Of a stretch of DNA of 64,000 nucleotides, positions 45,108 through 56,492 are shown piece after piece (within the stretch, counting starts at the first letter, position 1; every line of letters begins with the position of its first letter). Below the pieces are notes generated by a model. The model worked only from the letters and a program-made list of their open reading frames with translations. It made no database searches and was not told the origin of the DNA. Position numbers and translations under genes: made by a program. This DNA is from Riptortus pedestris (taxonomy: Eukaryota; Arthropoda; Insecta; Hemiptera; Alydidae). The DNA is taken from positions 129,917,501 to 129,981,500 of the forward strand of contig CM032230.1 of NCBI GenBank assembly GCA_019009955.1, written 5' to 3'.

Positions 45108-45282
45108 TGAATGGAGATCACCTTTGTGATCTACTAGGTAGGATCGATTGGTATTTGAAGAAATAATGCGAAAATCTCGCCAAGAGTACAACCTCAATAG
45201 CTAACTTCCCCTACGGGAAATCTGCTAAAATTAATTTAAAGTAAATGGAAAATGCTAAGCCTACTGACGTCTTAATTTTAAT
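45108..45282 (+). repeat. RepA right end and flank, duplicate of 44263-44420
   Basis: GTGATCTACTAGGTAGGATCGATTGG, CCCCTACGGGAAATCTGCTAAAA and then the non-RepA flank TTAATTTAAAGTAAATGGAAAATGC and GACGTCTTAATTTTA occur both here and before the LTR. Confidence 0.85.
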
Positions 45283-45929
45283 ACAATAATTTATGAGTTT
45301 GATTTCAATCGTGAGTCACTGAGAATCGGCCGAGCTCCGAACGGCTCAAACTCAATTAATACAGTTTACGCGGGAAGTTAATTAATTGAGATTTTACTTT
45401 GTCGAGATTCATTACGCCTACCTCTTTGGAAGGAAGTTGCAAATAAAGATTCTTCTTCAGTTCCGAAAGCAATTTTCTTCTAGAGCCTTGTAGAAAGCTT
45501 TTATCACTAATTACTTCGAACAGCTATCGTAAACTTTTCTTCATTTCCATTCTCTTTCCATTAAAAAATAATCAACTAAATTAATCCAGGGACCAATAGA
45601 GGTCGTAACCTGTAATGGCGTAGCGTTTCTTACCCTAATAGGCTGTCGAAAGCTTTCCTTTCAGATTATGTTCTAATAAACTTCTTTATGTGGAAATGAA
45701 TGGTTCAATAGACTTTAAATTAGTAAAAGAAAATATCATTGTAATATTATGTTTTAGGACGTCATTTCCTGTGAATATTTTTTAAATATATATAGAAAAT
45801 TAAAGTTGCTTAACTACAATTAAATGATATAGCATGACCTTTTGTTTATTTTATTTTCGGTTGGCATTTAGGACTTTAAATCCTTTGCTGCCCCCGAGCG
45901 AGACTCCAGGGTTCGTGAGTTGTTACTTT
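45283..45929. other. unassigned DNA
   Basis: No family recognised. 45300-45400 contains AATCGGCCGAGCTCCGAACGG and a TTAATTAATT run. No coding signal. Confidence 0.4.
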
Positions 45930-45976
45930 GTGATTGGTCAACTATAGGCACTTCAAGTTCGGATTTTCGAAATATC

Positions 45977-46878
45977 TCTACATTTATTAACGGAAGGACC
46001 AACAAGGTGAAACACCTCCGCTCTTAATACTTCTTTATTACAGGAAAGTACTTTCGGGGCGAACCGTCCCATCATCAGTGCTCTGCGACACAACATTTAT
46101 ACTTTCAAAAACATGTAATATATATGAATAAATAAATAAATGTAAAAGTCAACAAAGGTAGTCGAATATTAAAAACATTTAAAAAACAAACAAATATATA
46201 AAACGCAATGCTACACTTATGACTAAAACGTTACAAATAAATATTAAAAGCAACAAATAACAAAATAACTAGGAGATGGAGAGGAACTGACCTAGAGTTG
46301 GTCCCTATTGAGCCGACATCTTCGGCGATACTGGGAGCCTACACGGGCCAGGGCAGCTACTGCAGAGGACGGAACATGCCTGAGCACGCCACCCTCCCCC
46401 CTAATATTAATATTCTTATCCTCCAGTATGTCCATCCTGATCCATAACTGCTCTACTTTATCCATTTTCTTCCCTTTGCCAAGGTGGTCGAGCACCTCGA
46501 ACTCAACGGCATTTGTTTCGTGGCCTTCATTTATCATATGTTTACGTACCTCCGAAGTCTTGGTGGAAAGTTGCTCTTTTAATCTGCTTCTTAGCTTCCT
46601 TCCACTTTGCCCCACCTATGAGCTTCCGCAAGTCAGGCAAGCAACCCGATACACACCAGATCTATCCAGTGGATCGACCGCATCCTTAATCCTTGGGAGC
46701 ATATGTTTTAGGGAGCTTAGACTTAGTCAGTACGAAGGCCAACCTTTTCCAGCATGCGCCCTATCTTCTCGGAAAATTTCCCTAGGTATGGGATGCTGAG
46801 TTGGCCCACCGGATTTCGAGTCTCTCTCTCGCCTTGTTTCAACTCATCTTGGGCCTTATTTGTGAATCTACATTTATT
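45977..46878 (-). pseudogene. Penelope-like element, 5'-truncated, GIY-YIG endonuclease and ribozyme end
   Basis: TCTACATTTATT at 45977-45988 and 46867-46878 is a 12-bp target duplication around an 878-bp insert. The minus strand reads SIPYLGKFSEKIGRMLEKVG (region after the RT), then in another frame GVYRVACLTCGSS, a TAG, and VGQSGRKLRSRLKEQ. Here the tyrosine of the second GIY-YIG half is replaced by the stop (46616-46618). KVEQLWIRMDIL and NIRGEGG follow, the downstream acidic helix and the usual C-terminal part of PLE endonucleases. The RT core is missing through 5' truncation. The 3' part carries a hammerhead-like motif. PLEs use this endonuclease for integration; this copy is dead. Confidence 0.88.
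46012..46085 (-). ncRNA. hammerhead-ribozyme-like motif in PLE 3' region
   Basis: Minus strand: CTGATGA (46072-46078), stem II from GGG...CCC with inner CG pairs, then GAAA (46052-46055). Stem III pairs AGTACTT (46046-46052) with AAGTATT (46026-46032), 7 bp with one G-U, leaving TTA as the cleavage triplet. Stem I is weak (CGC with GCG beyond an internal loop). As in the motif at 3299-3324, a U sits between CTGATGA and stem II, and the G-U pair is in the same place. Position in a PLE 3' end agrees with known PLE hammerheads. Confidence 0.58.
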
Positions 46879-47376
46879 CTCTATTTGGAATATTAACCAA
46901 AACATTTGCAGTTTTCATATCCAGCTATTGTCGGTTCTGATGTGCGAATCTGGATAAAATTAGTTCGGCCATTTCCGTAACTGCCGGCTCGTGAAAATGG
47001 CGTAAGCTTCTTCTTTGGGAGATATATGCAAATACGTTCTATTGACCACCCCTTCCCCTTCTTTTGTTTATGGACTACTAATATGAGAGGGATTGAGATA
47101 AAAATAATTCTGATTCATTATAAATTACAGTAATAGATATAATAATTAGTTTTCAATAATACTGATATGTGTTATATATAAATATATTTCGGTAATTGTT
47201 TTTCTTTGCGGCGAAGAGTACGTCTATCTACCTGTTCAGCTCTGAGTGGTTGGCAGACTTATTTATTTATAATTTAAACGCATTCCGTTGGGAGCTTATT
47301 CAAATTAACTGAATGTTTCTTCAAATGTACATTGAATTCACCTAGCTTAGTACAAAAATTACAACCGTTGAAATTT

Positions 47377-47405
47377 GTGTGTGTGTGTGTGTGTGTGCGT
47401 GTGTG
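47377..47405. repeat. (GT)n microsatellite
   Basis: Short GT run with one C interruption just before a RepA end. Confidence 0.9.
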
Positions 47406-47427
47406 TTATCATTTGCCAATCATTGCT

Positions 47428-48486
47428 TTTAGCCGATTTTCCTGGTGGAACTACGTCCATCGATCCTACCCAGGAGATGACGAAAATATGGCACGTTCAA
47501 AATTATATATATTATTCGGCTTTTAACGCCCCAGCGGTCGCAATTTTTGTTTGTGATCCTCACCAAACTCGACATTTAATATCTTTGTGTAAAGAAAAAG
47601 ATCAAGTTCGTTAATGGCTGAAATCGGATGAGGAGGAGGACAGGTTTAGAAGAAGGAATTTCGAAAATTCGAAATATCTCCGTTAATATACACCGGAACG
47701 AAAAGTCTATAGGACAAATCTTATTGAGAATTTCATTTTCTGTATATTTCAGTAATTATTTTTCTTTCCGGTGAAGAATATGTCTATCTACCTGTCCAGC
47801 TCTGAGTGGCTGGCAGACTTATTTGTCTACAATTCAGATGCTCTCCCTTTTTTTTTTTTTCTCCTCATAGTAACCCTGTGAGGAGTTATTTATTCGAATA
47901 CATGTTCCATTGCTACATGGCATATTACATGTATTATTATGTTTAAATACATCATTATTTTACAATAAATATTTGTTTATCAATTGTCTATTCAAATATT
48001 CAAGAAATAAAATAAAAATAAAAAAAATGAAAAAAATAAAATAAAAATAAATAAATAAAAAAAATAAAATGCAGTATTAAAATAAGTATGGTAATTACAA
48101 ACAGAATGAATAAATGAAATGAAAATTAAATAAATAAATACAATAAGGACAAAAGCATGTCAATTGAAATTAAACTTAAAGTCAACGATGTTTAATTTGC
48201 GAGTCTATGTAAGGTAAATATATTGAATTATAACTCCCATTCCTCACAATCAACTTCACATTCTAATGAATTTTTGCTACATCCATATCTATAATTTTGA
48301 TAAACTTTATAAATTCAAGACGCTCTCCCTTGAGAGCTTATTAAAATTAAATGTGAGATCTCTCATTTCCGTTTGTATTTACTCGCGGGGGCGTTAAGTG
48401 TTACTCGTAAGAATATTTCTCTATTGTAAAACTTCACGTGGGAAGTCTGTTTAGTTTACGCAGCTCCTGCGTGACGGACTTTTTAT
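47428..48486 (-). repeat. RepA, long form, with an inserted retroposon
   Basis: Right end damaged (TTTTAGCCGATTTTCCTGG); left end clean (GCAGCTCCTGCGTGACGGACTTTTT). The retroposon at 47850-48317 interrupts it. TTTGTCTACAATTCAGATGC... is on one side and CGCTCTCCCTTGAGAGCTTATT on the other. Confidence 0.8.
47836..48331 (-). mobile_element. LINE-like retroposon with 14-bp target duplication and poly(A)
   Basis: AGATGCTCTCCCTT (47836-47849) and AGACGCTCTCCCTT (48318-48331) bound a 468-bp insert that starts on the plus strand with a T-run, i.e. a poly(A) tail on the minus strand. Just before the tail the minus strand folds as CTCCTCA...TGAGGAG around GGGTTAC. No coding remains: a 5'-truncated LINE 3' UTR or a SINE-like derivative. 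The same terminal hairpin is found at 18300. Confidence 0.75.
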
Positions 48487-48819
48487 TTTGCGGATCCTGA
48501 GATCAATTCAGTTTGTATTACAAATACTTATACTAGTGATGCAGTTGAACCAAATAATTCTTCTGATATTATTTGGGTTATTATGAATTTATGGTTTTAT
48601 GAGACGAGTCGGAATAAGGGGGTGGGGGTGGCGCGGAAAGTGACTTTCCTTGAATAAAAATGGCGAAATATAAAGTATCTCGATTCCTTTATAAAGATTT
48701 CCGAGCTGTTTTCCCCTGGGATCGGTATTCTGCAACTCAGGAATAGCTAACACCTTATTGGTATGCGGGCTATCACGCTAACCCTGGCGTTTCCAAATCC
48801 ACCTATTTACATAACATTC
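48487..48819. other. unassigned DNA
   Basis: Contains GGGGGTGGGGGTGGCGCGG near 48620, otherwise nothing recognised. Confidence 0.4.
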
Positions 48820-49005
48820 CAACTCTTGCCTTATATCAGACCGAATGCTCCTATGCCTTAATGGTGTCATCGATTTGGAAATTCGATAAATTTCTGCTGT
48901 CCTCATTTCTACCTATAAAACATATTTTATTCTTACAAAATTTCAAGAGTCTTGGCAATAAAAATAATAAACCATATCTTTTAATCCGAAGATTCAGGTT
49001 AACCT
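48820..49005. repeat. inverted counterpart of 19412-19612
   Basis: ACATTCCAACTCTTGCCTTATATC to AAACCATATCTTTTAATCCG is the reverse complement of the 19.4-kb segment with few differences. Confidence 0.8.
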
Positions 49006-49133
49006 TCTTTTAGCAGATTTCCCTTAAAGGAAATCAGCTATTGAAGTTGTACTCATGACGGAATTTTCGAATTGTTTCTTCAAATGCCCATCGATCCTAC
49101 CTAGCAGATGACGAAAATGAGGTCCGTTCAAAA

Positions 49134-49173
<40 letters not shown>

Positions 49174-49215
49174 CTGTTACCTCTGTTACGCTCTAGAGGT
49201 CGCAATTTTTGTTTG

Positions 49216-49714
49216 CCCCCCCCCCCCCCCACCCCCCCCCCCCCCCACCCCCCCCCCCCCCCACCCCCCCCCCCCCCCACCCCCCCCCCCCCCCACCCCC
49301 CCCCCCCCCCACCCCCCCCCCCCCCCACCCCCCCCCCCCCCCACCCCCCCCCCCCCCCACCCCCCCCCCCCCCCACCCCCCCCCCCCCCCACCCCCCCCC
49401 CCCCCCACCCCCCCCCCCCCCCACCCCCCCCCCCCCCCACCCCCCCCCCCCCCCACCCCCCCCCCCCCCCACCCCCCCCCCCCCCCACCCCCCCCCCCCC
49501 CCACCCCCCCCCCCCCCCACCCCCCCCCCCCCCCACCCCCCCCCCCCCCCACCCCCCCCCCCCCCCACCCCCCCCCCCCCCCACCCCCCCCCCCCCCCAC
49601 CCCCCCCCCCCCCCACCCCCCCCCCCCCCCACCCCCCCCCCCCCCCACCCCCCCCCCCCCCCACCCCCCCCCCCCCTCACCCCCCCCCTCCCCCAACCCC
49701 CCCCCCCCCCACCC
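49216..49714. repeat. C15A minisatellite, 31 units
   Basis: C15A units run from 49216 with A every 16 bp from 49231 to 49711: 31 units, 496 bp. The last units hold C-to-T changes at 49677 and 49689 and an extra A at 49696. Same unit and same unit number as the array at 5409. Confidence 0.96.
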
Positions 49715-49897
49715 AGATTTTTTTAGCATATTTCCTTTAAGAATAATAATCTAATTAATTATTAGAAATTAAGGCCGTACTCATAACACGATTTTGATGT
49801 CTCCAAATGTCCTTCAGATCCACGTACATCAGATCCGACCATAGTAGATAACGAGAATGAGGCCATATTTATATATATATATATATTATATATATAC

Positions 49898-50895
49898 TAG
49901 CTCAGATACCCGGCTTCGCCCGGGAATTGGTTTGAGGCTGTATGGTGATCGGTATTTTTTGGCAAGGCTTTACTTTGCCACTATATTTAGACATTTACCC
50001 GTCCGAGCGTTTAAATACCCGTTCTTTCTGTGGATTTGTTAATAATAAAAATTTTTATGTAAGACTTCACTGTCCTCCATATTGTCATATTTCCCGTTTC
50101 CTGTGCATTATGCATAGATTTAAATTATTAAGGACAAAATATTATAATAATATATTATAATTAGAATTAATTATTCCAGATGAGGTACCTGGTAGTTCAT
50201 ATTGAAAATAATTGTTGAGCAAATTTCTATAAACAACTTTTCATAAGTGCATATTTGCCGAAACCCCAATAGGAAACGAAATATCACTACTTTTCATTTC
50301 AGGTCTCTCTTATAACCCCCACTCCTGCCCGTCCCTAGAAATGTTGGTATGGCTTGTTATAATGAAAGCATTAGTGCTAATACATATACCGAGTTTTATT
50401 TATTTCGGTTGGGTCTTTTGTCCCAAATAAAATTGTTCACTTCCGCTATAGGTTTTAGCGTATATCTCGTTTATAATTCAGTATCCGAAAAAAGTGTATA
50501 TAACAAAAGTCACTCTAAATAACAAAATAAACAACTTTTGATAAGTGCATATTTGCCGAAACCCCAATAGGAAACGAAATATCACTACTTTTAATTTCAG
50601 GTCTCCCTTATAACCCCCACTCCTATTCGTTTCAGAGGATATTAATATAGCCTAAAGTCTAAGTTGGGTTAGTAGTAATATACATACCAAGTTTCATAAA
50701 ATTCGGTCCAGCCGTTTATGCGTGAAAAGGTAGCAAATAAACAAACAAATAAAAAAACAAACATACATACAAACAAAAAGACACCAAAGAAACAGAATAC
50801 AGTTACGGTTTCAGTGACATGTGAAACGAAAAGTTATCGTGAAATTTCGCGAAAAAAATCAATGTACAGACAGTGGTTACAATTTTATATATACA
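49898..50895 (-). mobile_element. HelB Helitron-like element in (AT)n
   Basis: Plus strand reads from CTAGCTCAGATACCCGGCTTCGCCCGGGAATT (hairpin end) through repeats marked CTTATAACCCCCACTCCTG to GCCGTTTATGCGTGAAAAGG, (AAAC/AAAT)n and CAATGTACAGACAGTGGTTAC, next to (AT)n on both sides. About two internal repeats. Confidence 0.68.
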
Positions 50896-51724
50896 CTTAT
50901 CTGTTATCGCTCTAGCAGTCGTATCTTTTGTTTGATAGTTACCAATCTTGAAATATAAAAAGATCAAGCCACTGAAATCTGCCCGGCGGGAGGGGGCAGG
51001 GTTTGGAGGAAGAGAAAAAGCCAAAACTTTCATATATAACAAATCTTGTTGTAACTTCAAATTCCTATAATTTTGTTCCATGGAAGTTTTTTTAATTCTC
51101 AATATTAACTGAAATTTTTGTATTTCTTATTTTTCGGTCTTGACTAAACCCCCATGACATTCTTCACACTTCAACAATAAGCGATTAAATCATAGACCTC
51201 TAGGCCAAGCTTAAATACCCAATATTGTGTTCATCAGATATTTTCCAGATGAGATAAATGCAAATAATTCCATTTGTGATGAGGTCATAAGTTAAGAATT
51301 TATTTACTTTATTTGGAAATAGAAAGTATAGGTTGAGATGATCAATAGTGTGTCATGCCAGCACTCGGGAAATCTGTTCAGTTTACGCAGCCCCTCCGTG
51401 ACGGACGTTTTCCATAGTAAAACGGTTTAGGTTATCCATGTCATTTAAGACGTTAGTCTAAATACCATTGTTAATTTCTGAGTCGTGAGCAAACTTCAAA
51501 CTCATTAAATAAAATCTTTAGTTCAACCTTTCCTATTATTTATATTATTTCATTACGTATATTATATTTTTTGTCGTATACATCAATCAATATTTTTTAA
51601 AAAAAATTACCCATTCAAAAGAGCTAATAGTTTACTTTTTTATTTCAGGTGAGCAAGTTCATTGAAGATTTATATTTTTCTGAATGGCTTAACGTAAGTA
51701 ACATCAAATTTATCAGTAATTCAT

Positions 51725-51832
51725 CCACAAAAGGTAACTAGTCGCAGCCTTGCTAGAAATGGGTGGTAACCTGTAGATTACCCGTCCCAATTAGCCACAG
51801 TTGCACAGAGCGGACGTAAATAAATAACTTTT
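51725..51832 (+). repeat. SINE 3' half
   Basis: CTTGCTAGAAATGGGTGGTAACC and GTAGATTACCCGTCCCAATTAGCC, then GGACGTAAATAAATAA: body and tail of the tRNA-derived SINE, without the tRNA-like head. Confidence 0.7.
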
Positions 51833-51875
51833 AACAGAAATGGTATCTTTCTCTTCTGAAACAATATATTTTTTG

Positions 51876-52092
51876 CCATGTGAGTTAAAGGGTTGACCTT
51901 AATCTTACATAGTAAATCTTGAGTAGCGAGTTCGATTCCCGTCTTGGCAATAGGAATTTGTTTAGTGACGAGCTCATTAAATAAAATCCTTAGTCACACC
52001 CTCGTTAGAAAAGGGCGGTAACCTGTAGATAACCCTTCCTAATTAACCATAGTAGCAAGAAGTGGACGTCAATAAATTATAATAATAATAAA
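51876..52092 (+). repeat. tRNA-derived SINE, nearly full length
   Basis: GCCATGTGAGTTAAAGGGTTG (A-box area), GCGAGTTCGATTCCCGTC (B-box), TTTAGTGACGAGCTCATTAAAT, AAAAGGGCGGTAACC, AGTGGACGTCAATAAAT and an (ATA)n tail. Best plus-strand copy; pol III boxes look intact. Confidence 0.82.
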
Positions 52093-52499
52093 CTAGGAGG
52101 GGCATTATTTTTACATCACGAACAGTATTATTTAACAATACTTGGAAATAGACATAAGAAGTGGTTATCTGAATACTTCTATTGACTGCCTTGTAATATC
52201 AGGAAAAAATAGATAAAGGTGAGACAAAACCAATTATTTCAAGATTTCTACTTTCTCCCTGTGGAAGCATATGATGTAATTTTCTGAAAACTAACCGTTT
52301 TTAATTATATTCTGGTACTCTTCTTTTCGCGGAAGCCATTTTTTTGTTCTCTTGGAGATTCTCTAGAGAAAGGACTCCCTTGGACCATGCAAATCCCCAA
52401 AGCTATCCAAGTGTTTCTTCTTGCTGGGTTGAATTAGATAGTCACAGTAATTGGACTATTTAATAAACCCATTAAGTGCATTCAGAGCTCAAGGTATTT
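52093..52499. other. AT-rich gap
   Basis: Nothing recognised. Confidence 0.45.
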
Positions 52500-52619
52500 T
52501 TTAGGAAATTTTTCTAAGAAGAAATCAGCTATTGAGGTTGTACTCATGGTGAGATATTCGAAAAACATTTTCAAATGTCCATCGATCCTACCCAGAAGAC
52601 AAAAAAGAGGTCTGTTCAA

Positions 52620-52681
<62 letters not shown>

Positions 52682-53240
52682 TATTTTTGTCTGCTAGAAG
52701 CAGAAATTTTAGTCTGATCGTTACTAAACTCGATATTTAAACGTTTTACGTAGAAATGAATATCAAGTTCGTTTACGGCTAAATTCGGACAACGGAAAGG
52801 GTGGGGGGTTTAGAGAGGGGAATTTCGAAAATTCGAAATATCTCCTTTATTGCACATCAGATCAGAAACGTGTATTCGAAATATCTCCATGTTTATGTGT
52901 CAGTTTTCATTTTAGTTTTCAGCCATTAGTAAACACTCATTCTTACTTATGCCATATTAACAATAAGCTGTTATTTCATGAACCACTTCAATTCCAAGGT
53001 TAAATATGGTTTTCATTGAACTAATACTTAAGAAGATTAAGAAGAAAACTAAGATTTTCGTTTTTACTCGAAAATATTAAATACAACAAATAATCATTAA
53101 ATCTAGTAATAAAGAAAAAACTGAAACAACAAGTAAAAAATTAAATACAACAAATAATCATTAAATACTAGTAATAAAGAGAATTAATAAACATTAGACT
53201 AGTAATAAAGGCAACAATTTAAAATGGTTTTAATAAAAAA
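52500..53240 (-). repeat. RepA, diverged
   Basis: Damaged right end (TTCTAAGAAGAAATCAGC), (AT)n at 52623-52683, then diverged-subfamily blocks TTAACAATAAGCTGTTATTTC. 53060-53220 has short internal repeats of AAATACAACAAATAATCATT. Confidence 0.65.
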
Positions 53241-53309
53241 ATTATGTTATCCCCATATACTAGTACATTTATAAAATTATTTTTTTTGTTTTATTTTATT
53301 TATTTAGTT

Positions 53310-53815
53310 TTTTGCACCACAGCGATGGTGCTTGGCATTATTAGGACGATTTATTTACTCCTTCAAGTGCTTACCTTTGTATTACATGTCATATTAACAA
53401 TAAGCTGTTATATCATGAACCACATCATTCCAAGGTTACCAAATATGGTTTTCATTGAACTATTACTTTGTGACACATACAAATACGTCATTTGATGAAG
53501 CAGCCAATTATGATTTTCGTACTTAACTCGAAAATGTTTATTTAAGTTATACCATACAGGACATTCAGTCAACAATAAAGATAGTATTTCTTATTGGCTG
53601 TAATCGTACCTGGAACAGAGGTATTAGAGGTGGGGCGGAGAGTTACAATATTCCAAATATCTTAGTTATTATGTGTCGGGTCATAAAATCTTAAGAAACC
53701 AATCTTGTTAAACTTTTGATTATCTACAATTGTTTCTCTACGTTATTTTTAGTAGCTTAAGTATTAAGCGAGCTATTCGTACGTTCTTATTATCTGCCTT
53801 CAGTAACCCCCACCT
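53310..53815 (-). repeat. RepA, diverged fragment
   Basis: Repeats the block CATATTAACAATAAGCTGTTATATCATGAACCAC seen at 52950, then reads toward ACCCCCACCTCTTCTAGTC. Termini missing. Confidence 0.55.
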
Positions 53816-53828
53816 CTTCTAGTCATCG

Positions 53829-53958
53829 TTTTTAGCAGATTTCCCTTGATGGAAATCAGCTATTGAGGTTGTACTCATGACGGAATTTTCGATTTTTTTC
53901 TTCAAATGCCCATCATCGATCCTACCTAGAAGATGACGAAAATGAGTTCCGTTCAAAA

Positions 53959-54010
<52 letters not shown>

Positions 54011-56492
54011 TAGCTCAGATACCCGGCTTCGCTCGGGAATTCATTTGAGGCTGAATGATGATGGTATTTTTTTGGCAAGGCTTTAGTTTGCACAATATTT
54101 TCACCTTTACCCGTCCCACTATTTAGGATTAACACCCGTTGTTGGCATTTGTTAATAATAAAATTAATTTTTTATGTAAGTCTTCACTGTCCTCCAAATT
54201 GTCATATTTCCCGTCTCCTGTGCATTATGCATAGATCTCAGTTATTAAGCACAAAATATTGTGGTGAAACGAAATATCACCATTATTAATTCCTTACAAC
54301 CCCCACTCCTGCCCGTCCCTAGAAATGTTAGTATGGCTTATTATAAGGAAAGCGTTAGTGCTAATACACATACCGAGTTTTATTTATTTCGGCTGGGTCT
54401 TTTGTCCCAAATAAAATTGTTCACTTCCGCTATAGGTTTTAGCATATGTCTCGTTTATAATTCGGTATACTAAAAAAGTGTATATAACAAAATTTACTCT
54501 AAATAACAAAATACACTTCCGCTATAGGTTTTAGCGTATATCTCGTTTATAATACGGTATACGAAAAAAGTGTGTAAAACAACTGAGGAAAGAAAGAGGG
54601 AGTGAGAAAGGTTCTAGATTACAGGAAAGCCTCCCCACCCCTCCCTGACGCTCCATGTTCCTGTGAAAGACAGAGGAATTTTTTTGTGAATTAATTGATG
54701 TTTTAAACACATTAAAGGATGAAATTACTTACTTCCGATTAATTAATGTTCCAGTGAAAGACAGAGGAAGGGGGGGGGGAGTAATATACTTTGCTCCTCA
54801 TGAAACAGCTACTTGTTTTTAAAATGCTTCATACAATTGAAATGTTCTTGTTTATCGTCATGTTCATATTTGCCGAAAAACCAATAGGAAACGAAATATC
54901 GCTATATTTAATTTCAGGCTTCCCTTATAACCCCCACTCCTGCCCGTGCCTAGAAATGTTGATATGGTTTGTTATAATGAAAGCGTTAGTGCTAATCGAC
55001 ATACCGAGTTTTATTTATTTCGGTTGGGTCTATTGTCCCAAATAAAATTGTTCACTTCCGCTATAGATTTTAGCGTATATCTCGTTTATTATTCGGTATA
55101 CGAAAAAAGTGTATATAACAAATGTTACTCTAAATAACAAAGTAAACAACTTTGGTTGTTATAATGAAACCGTTAGTGCTAATAGATATACCGAGTTTTA
55201 CTTAGTTCGGTTGAGTGTTTTGTGCCAAATAAAATTGTTGACTCCCGCTATAATTTTTAGCGTATAACTCATTTATACTTCGGTATACGACGAAAGTGTA
55301 TATAACAAACGTTACTCTAAATAACAAAATAAATAACTTTTGTTATGTGCATATTTGCCGAAAAACCAATAGGAAACGAAATATCGCTATTTTTAATTTC
55401 AGGCCTCCCTTATAACCCCTTTTCCTGTTTGTCTTAGAGAATAATAATATAGCCTAAAGTCTAAGTTGGGCTAGTAGTAATATACATACCAAGTTTCATA
55501 AAATTCAGTTCAGCCGTTTATGCGTGAAAAGGTAACAAACAAACAAACAAACAAACAAACAAACATACACGAAAGAAACAAAATGCAGTTATGGTGTCTA
55601 TGACATGTGAAACGAAAAGTTATCGTGAAATTTCGCGAAAAAAATCAATGTACAGACAGAGGTTACAATTTTATATATATATAGATATATATATATACGT
55701 CTGTTGCAGCTCAAGCGGTCGCCATTTTTGTTTAATCGTTACCACAATCGATGTTTAGGTCGTTTTATGTAAAAATAATGATTCAAGTTCGTTAACGGTT
55801 GAAATCGGACATAGGGATAGGTGGGGTTTAGAGGGGGAGAATTTCGAACATTCAGAAAATGATCTCCGTTACTATAAGTCAGATCGAGTGAAGGTGTATA
55901 GAATTAAGCTTATTGAAAATGTAACTACACTATAAAATGATGCTTATTACGTACATTTATTCTCTATCTTGAATATTAATCGAGATATTTGCATTTTTTC
56001 AGATTTCAGCCTTCAGTAAACCCTCAACTTCTACTTAGTGTTACATAAATAATGCTCTGTTATATAATAAAAAAATATTCTTGAAGCCTATAATACCAAT
56101 TATTCGTTTTCATTGAACTTTTACTTTGTGAGATATATGCAAATACGTTCTGTTGACTACCCCCCCTTCTTCTTTTGTTTTTGTATTACTACAAATTTGT
56201 TGAGATGAGATAAAAATGATTTTTATTCTATTACAAATTACACCATAGCTTAGTAAATTGTTTTCAATAAAAATTGATATGTCTTAGCACCAATATATTA
56301 CATTAATTGTTTGTCTTTCGGGTCTATCTATGCAGTGCTACAAGGTTGGTTTGCCTGTTTGTTTACAATTCAGCCTTGTATTGTACATTTACTGAGCATT
56401 CACGACTGTGTTACCTGTATGTATATTTCTCTATTGTAAACCTTCAGTGGGAAATCTGCTTAGTTCACGCAGCCCCTGCGTGACGGATTTTT
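53829..56492 (-). repeat. RepA, long form, hosting HelB
   Basis: Right half 53829-54009 (TTTTAGCAGATTTCCCTTGATGG to (AT)n) and left half 55674-56492 (GTCTGTTGCAGCTCAAGCGG to CCCCTGCGTGACGGATTTTTTT). HelB lies between. An extra damaged RepA left end follows at 56510-56600 (TTTACGCACCCCCTGCGTGG). Confidence 0.85.
54010..55673 (-). mobile_element. HelB Helitron-like element, longest copy
   Basis: CTAGCTCAGATACCCGGC hairpin end at the left; about four internal repeats of variable completeness; an unrelated-looking 250-bp stretch at 54575-54830 (AGAAAGAGGGAGTGAGAAAGG, CAGTGAAAGACAGAGGAA twice); right end (AAAC)n, TTATCGTGAAATTTCGCG and AGGTTACAATTTTATATA. Confidence 0.68.

Larger units (their letters stand above)
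45930..47300 (-). repeat. RepA, long form, interrupted by a Penelope-like element
   Basis: GGATTTTCGAAATATCTC (45961) on one side and CTCTATTTGGAATATTAACC (46877) on the other belong to one reverse RepA; it continues with long-form blocks GGGAGATATATGCAAATACG and CGGTAATTGTTTTTCTTTGC to about 47300. Confidence 0.65.
49013..51408 (-). repeat. RepA carrying a C15A array and a nested HelB
   Basis: Starts AGCAGATTTCCCTTAAAGG; (AT)n at 49139-49169 and GCTCTAGAGGTCGC follow. The C15A array begins at 49216, then a second damaged RepA right end (AGCATATTTCCTTTAAG) with its own (AT)n, then HelB at 49898-50895, then ATCTGTTATCGCTCTAGCAG and on to GCCCCTCCGTGACGGACG at 51405. Confidence 0.75.

Noticed and set aside
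46308..46799. Open frame of 163 codons on the plus strand
   Set aside because: Antisense of the GIY-YIG endonuclease region, whose minus-strand motifs are unmistakable.
49108..49754. Similar Pro-rich and Gly-rich open frames
   Set aside because: Same cause: the second C15A array has no stops in any frame.
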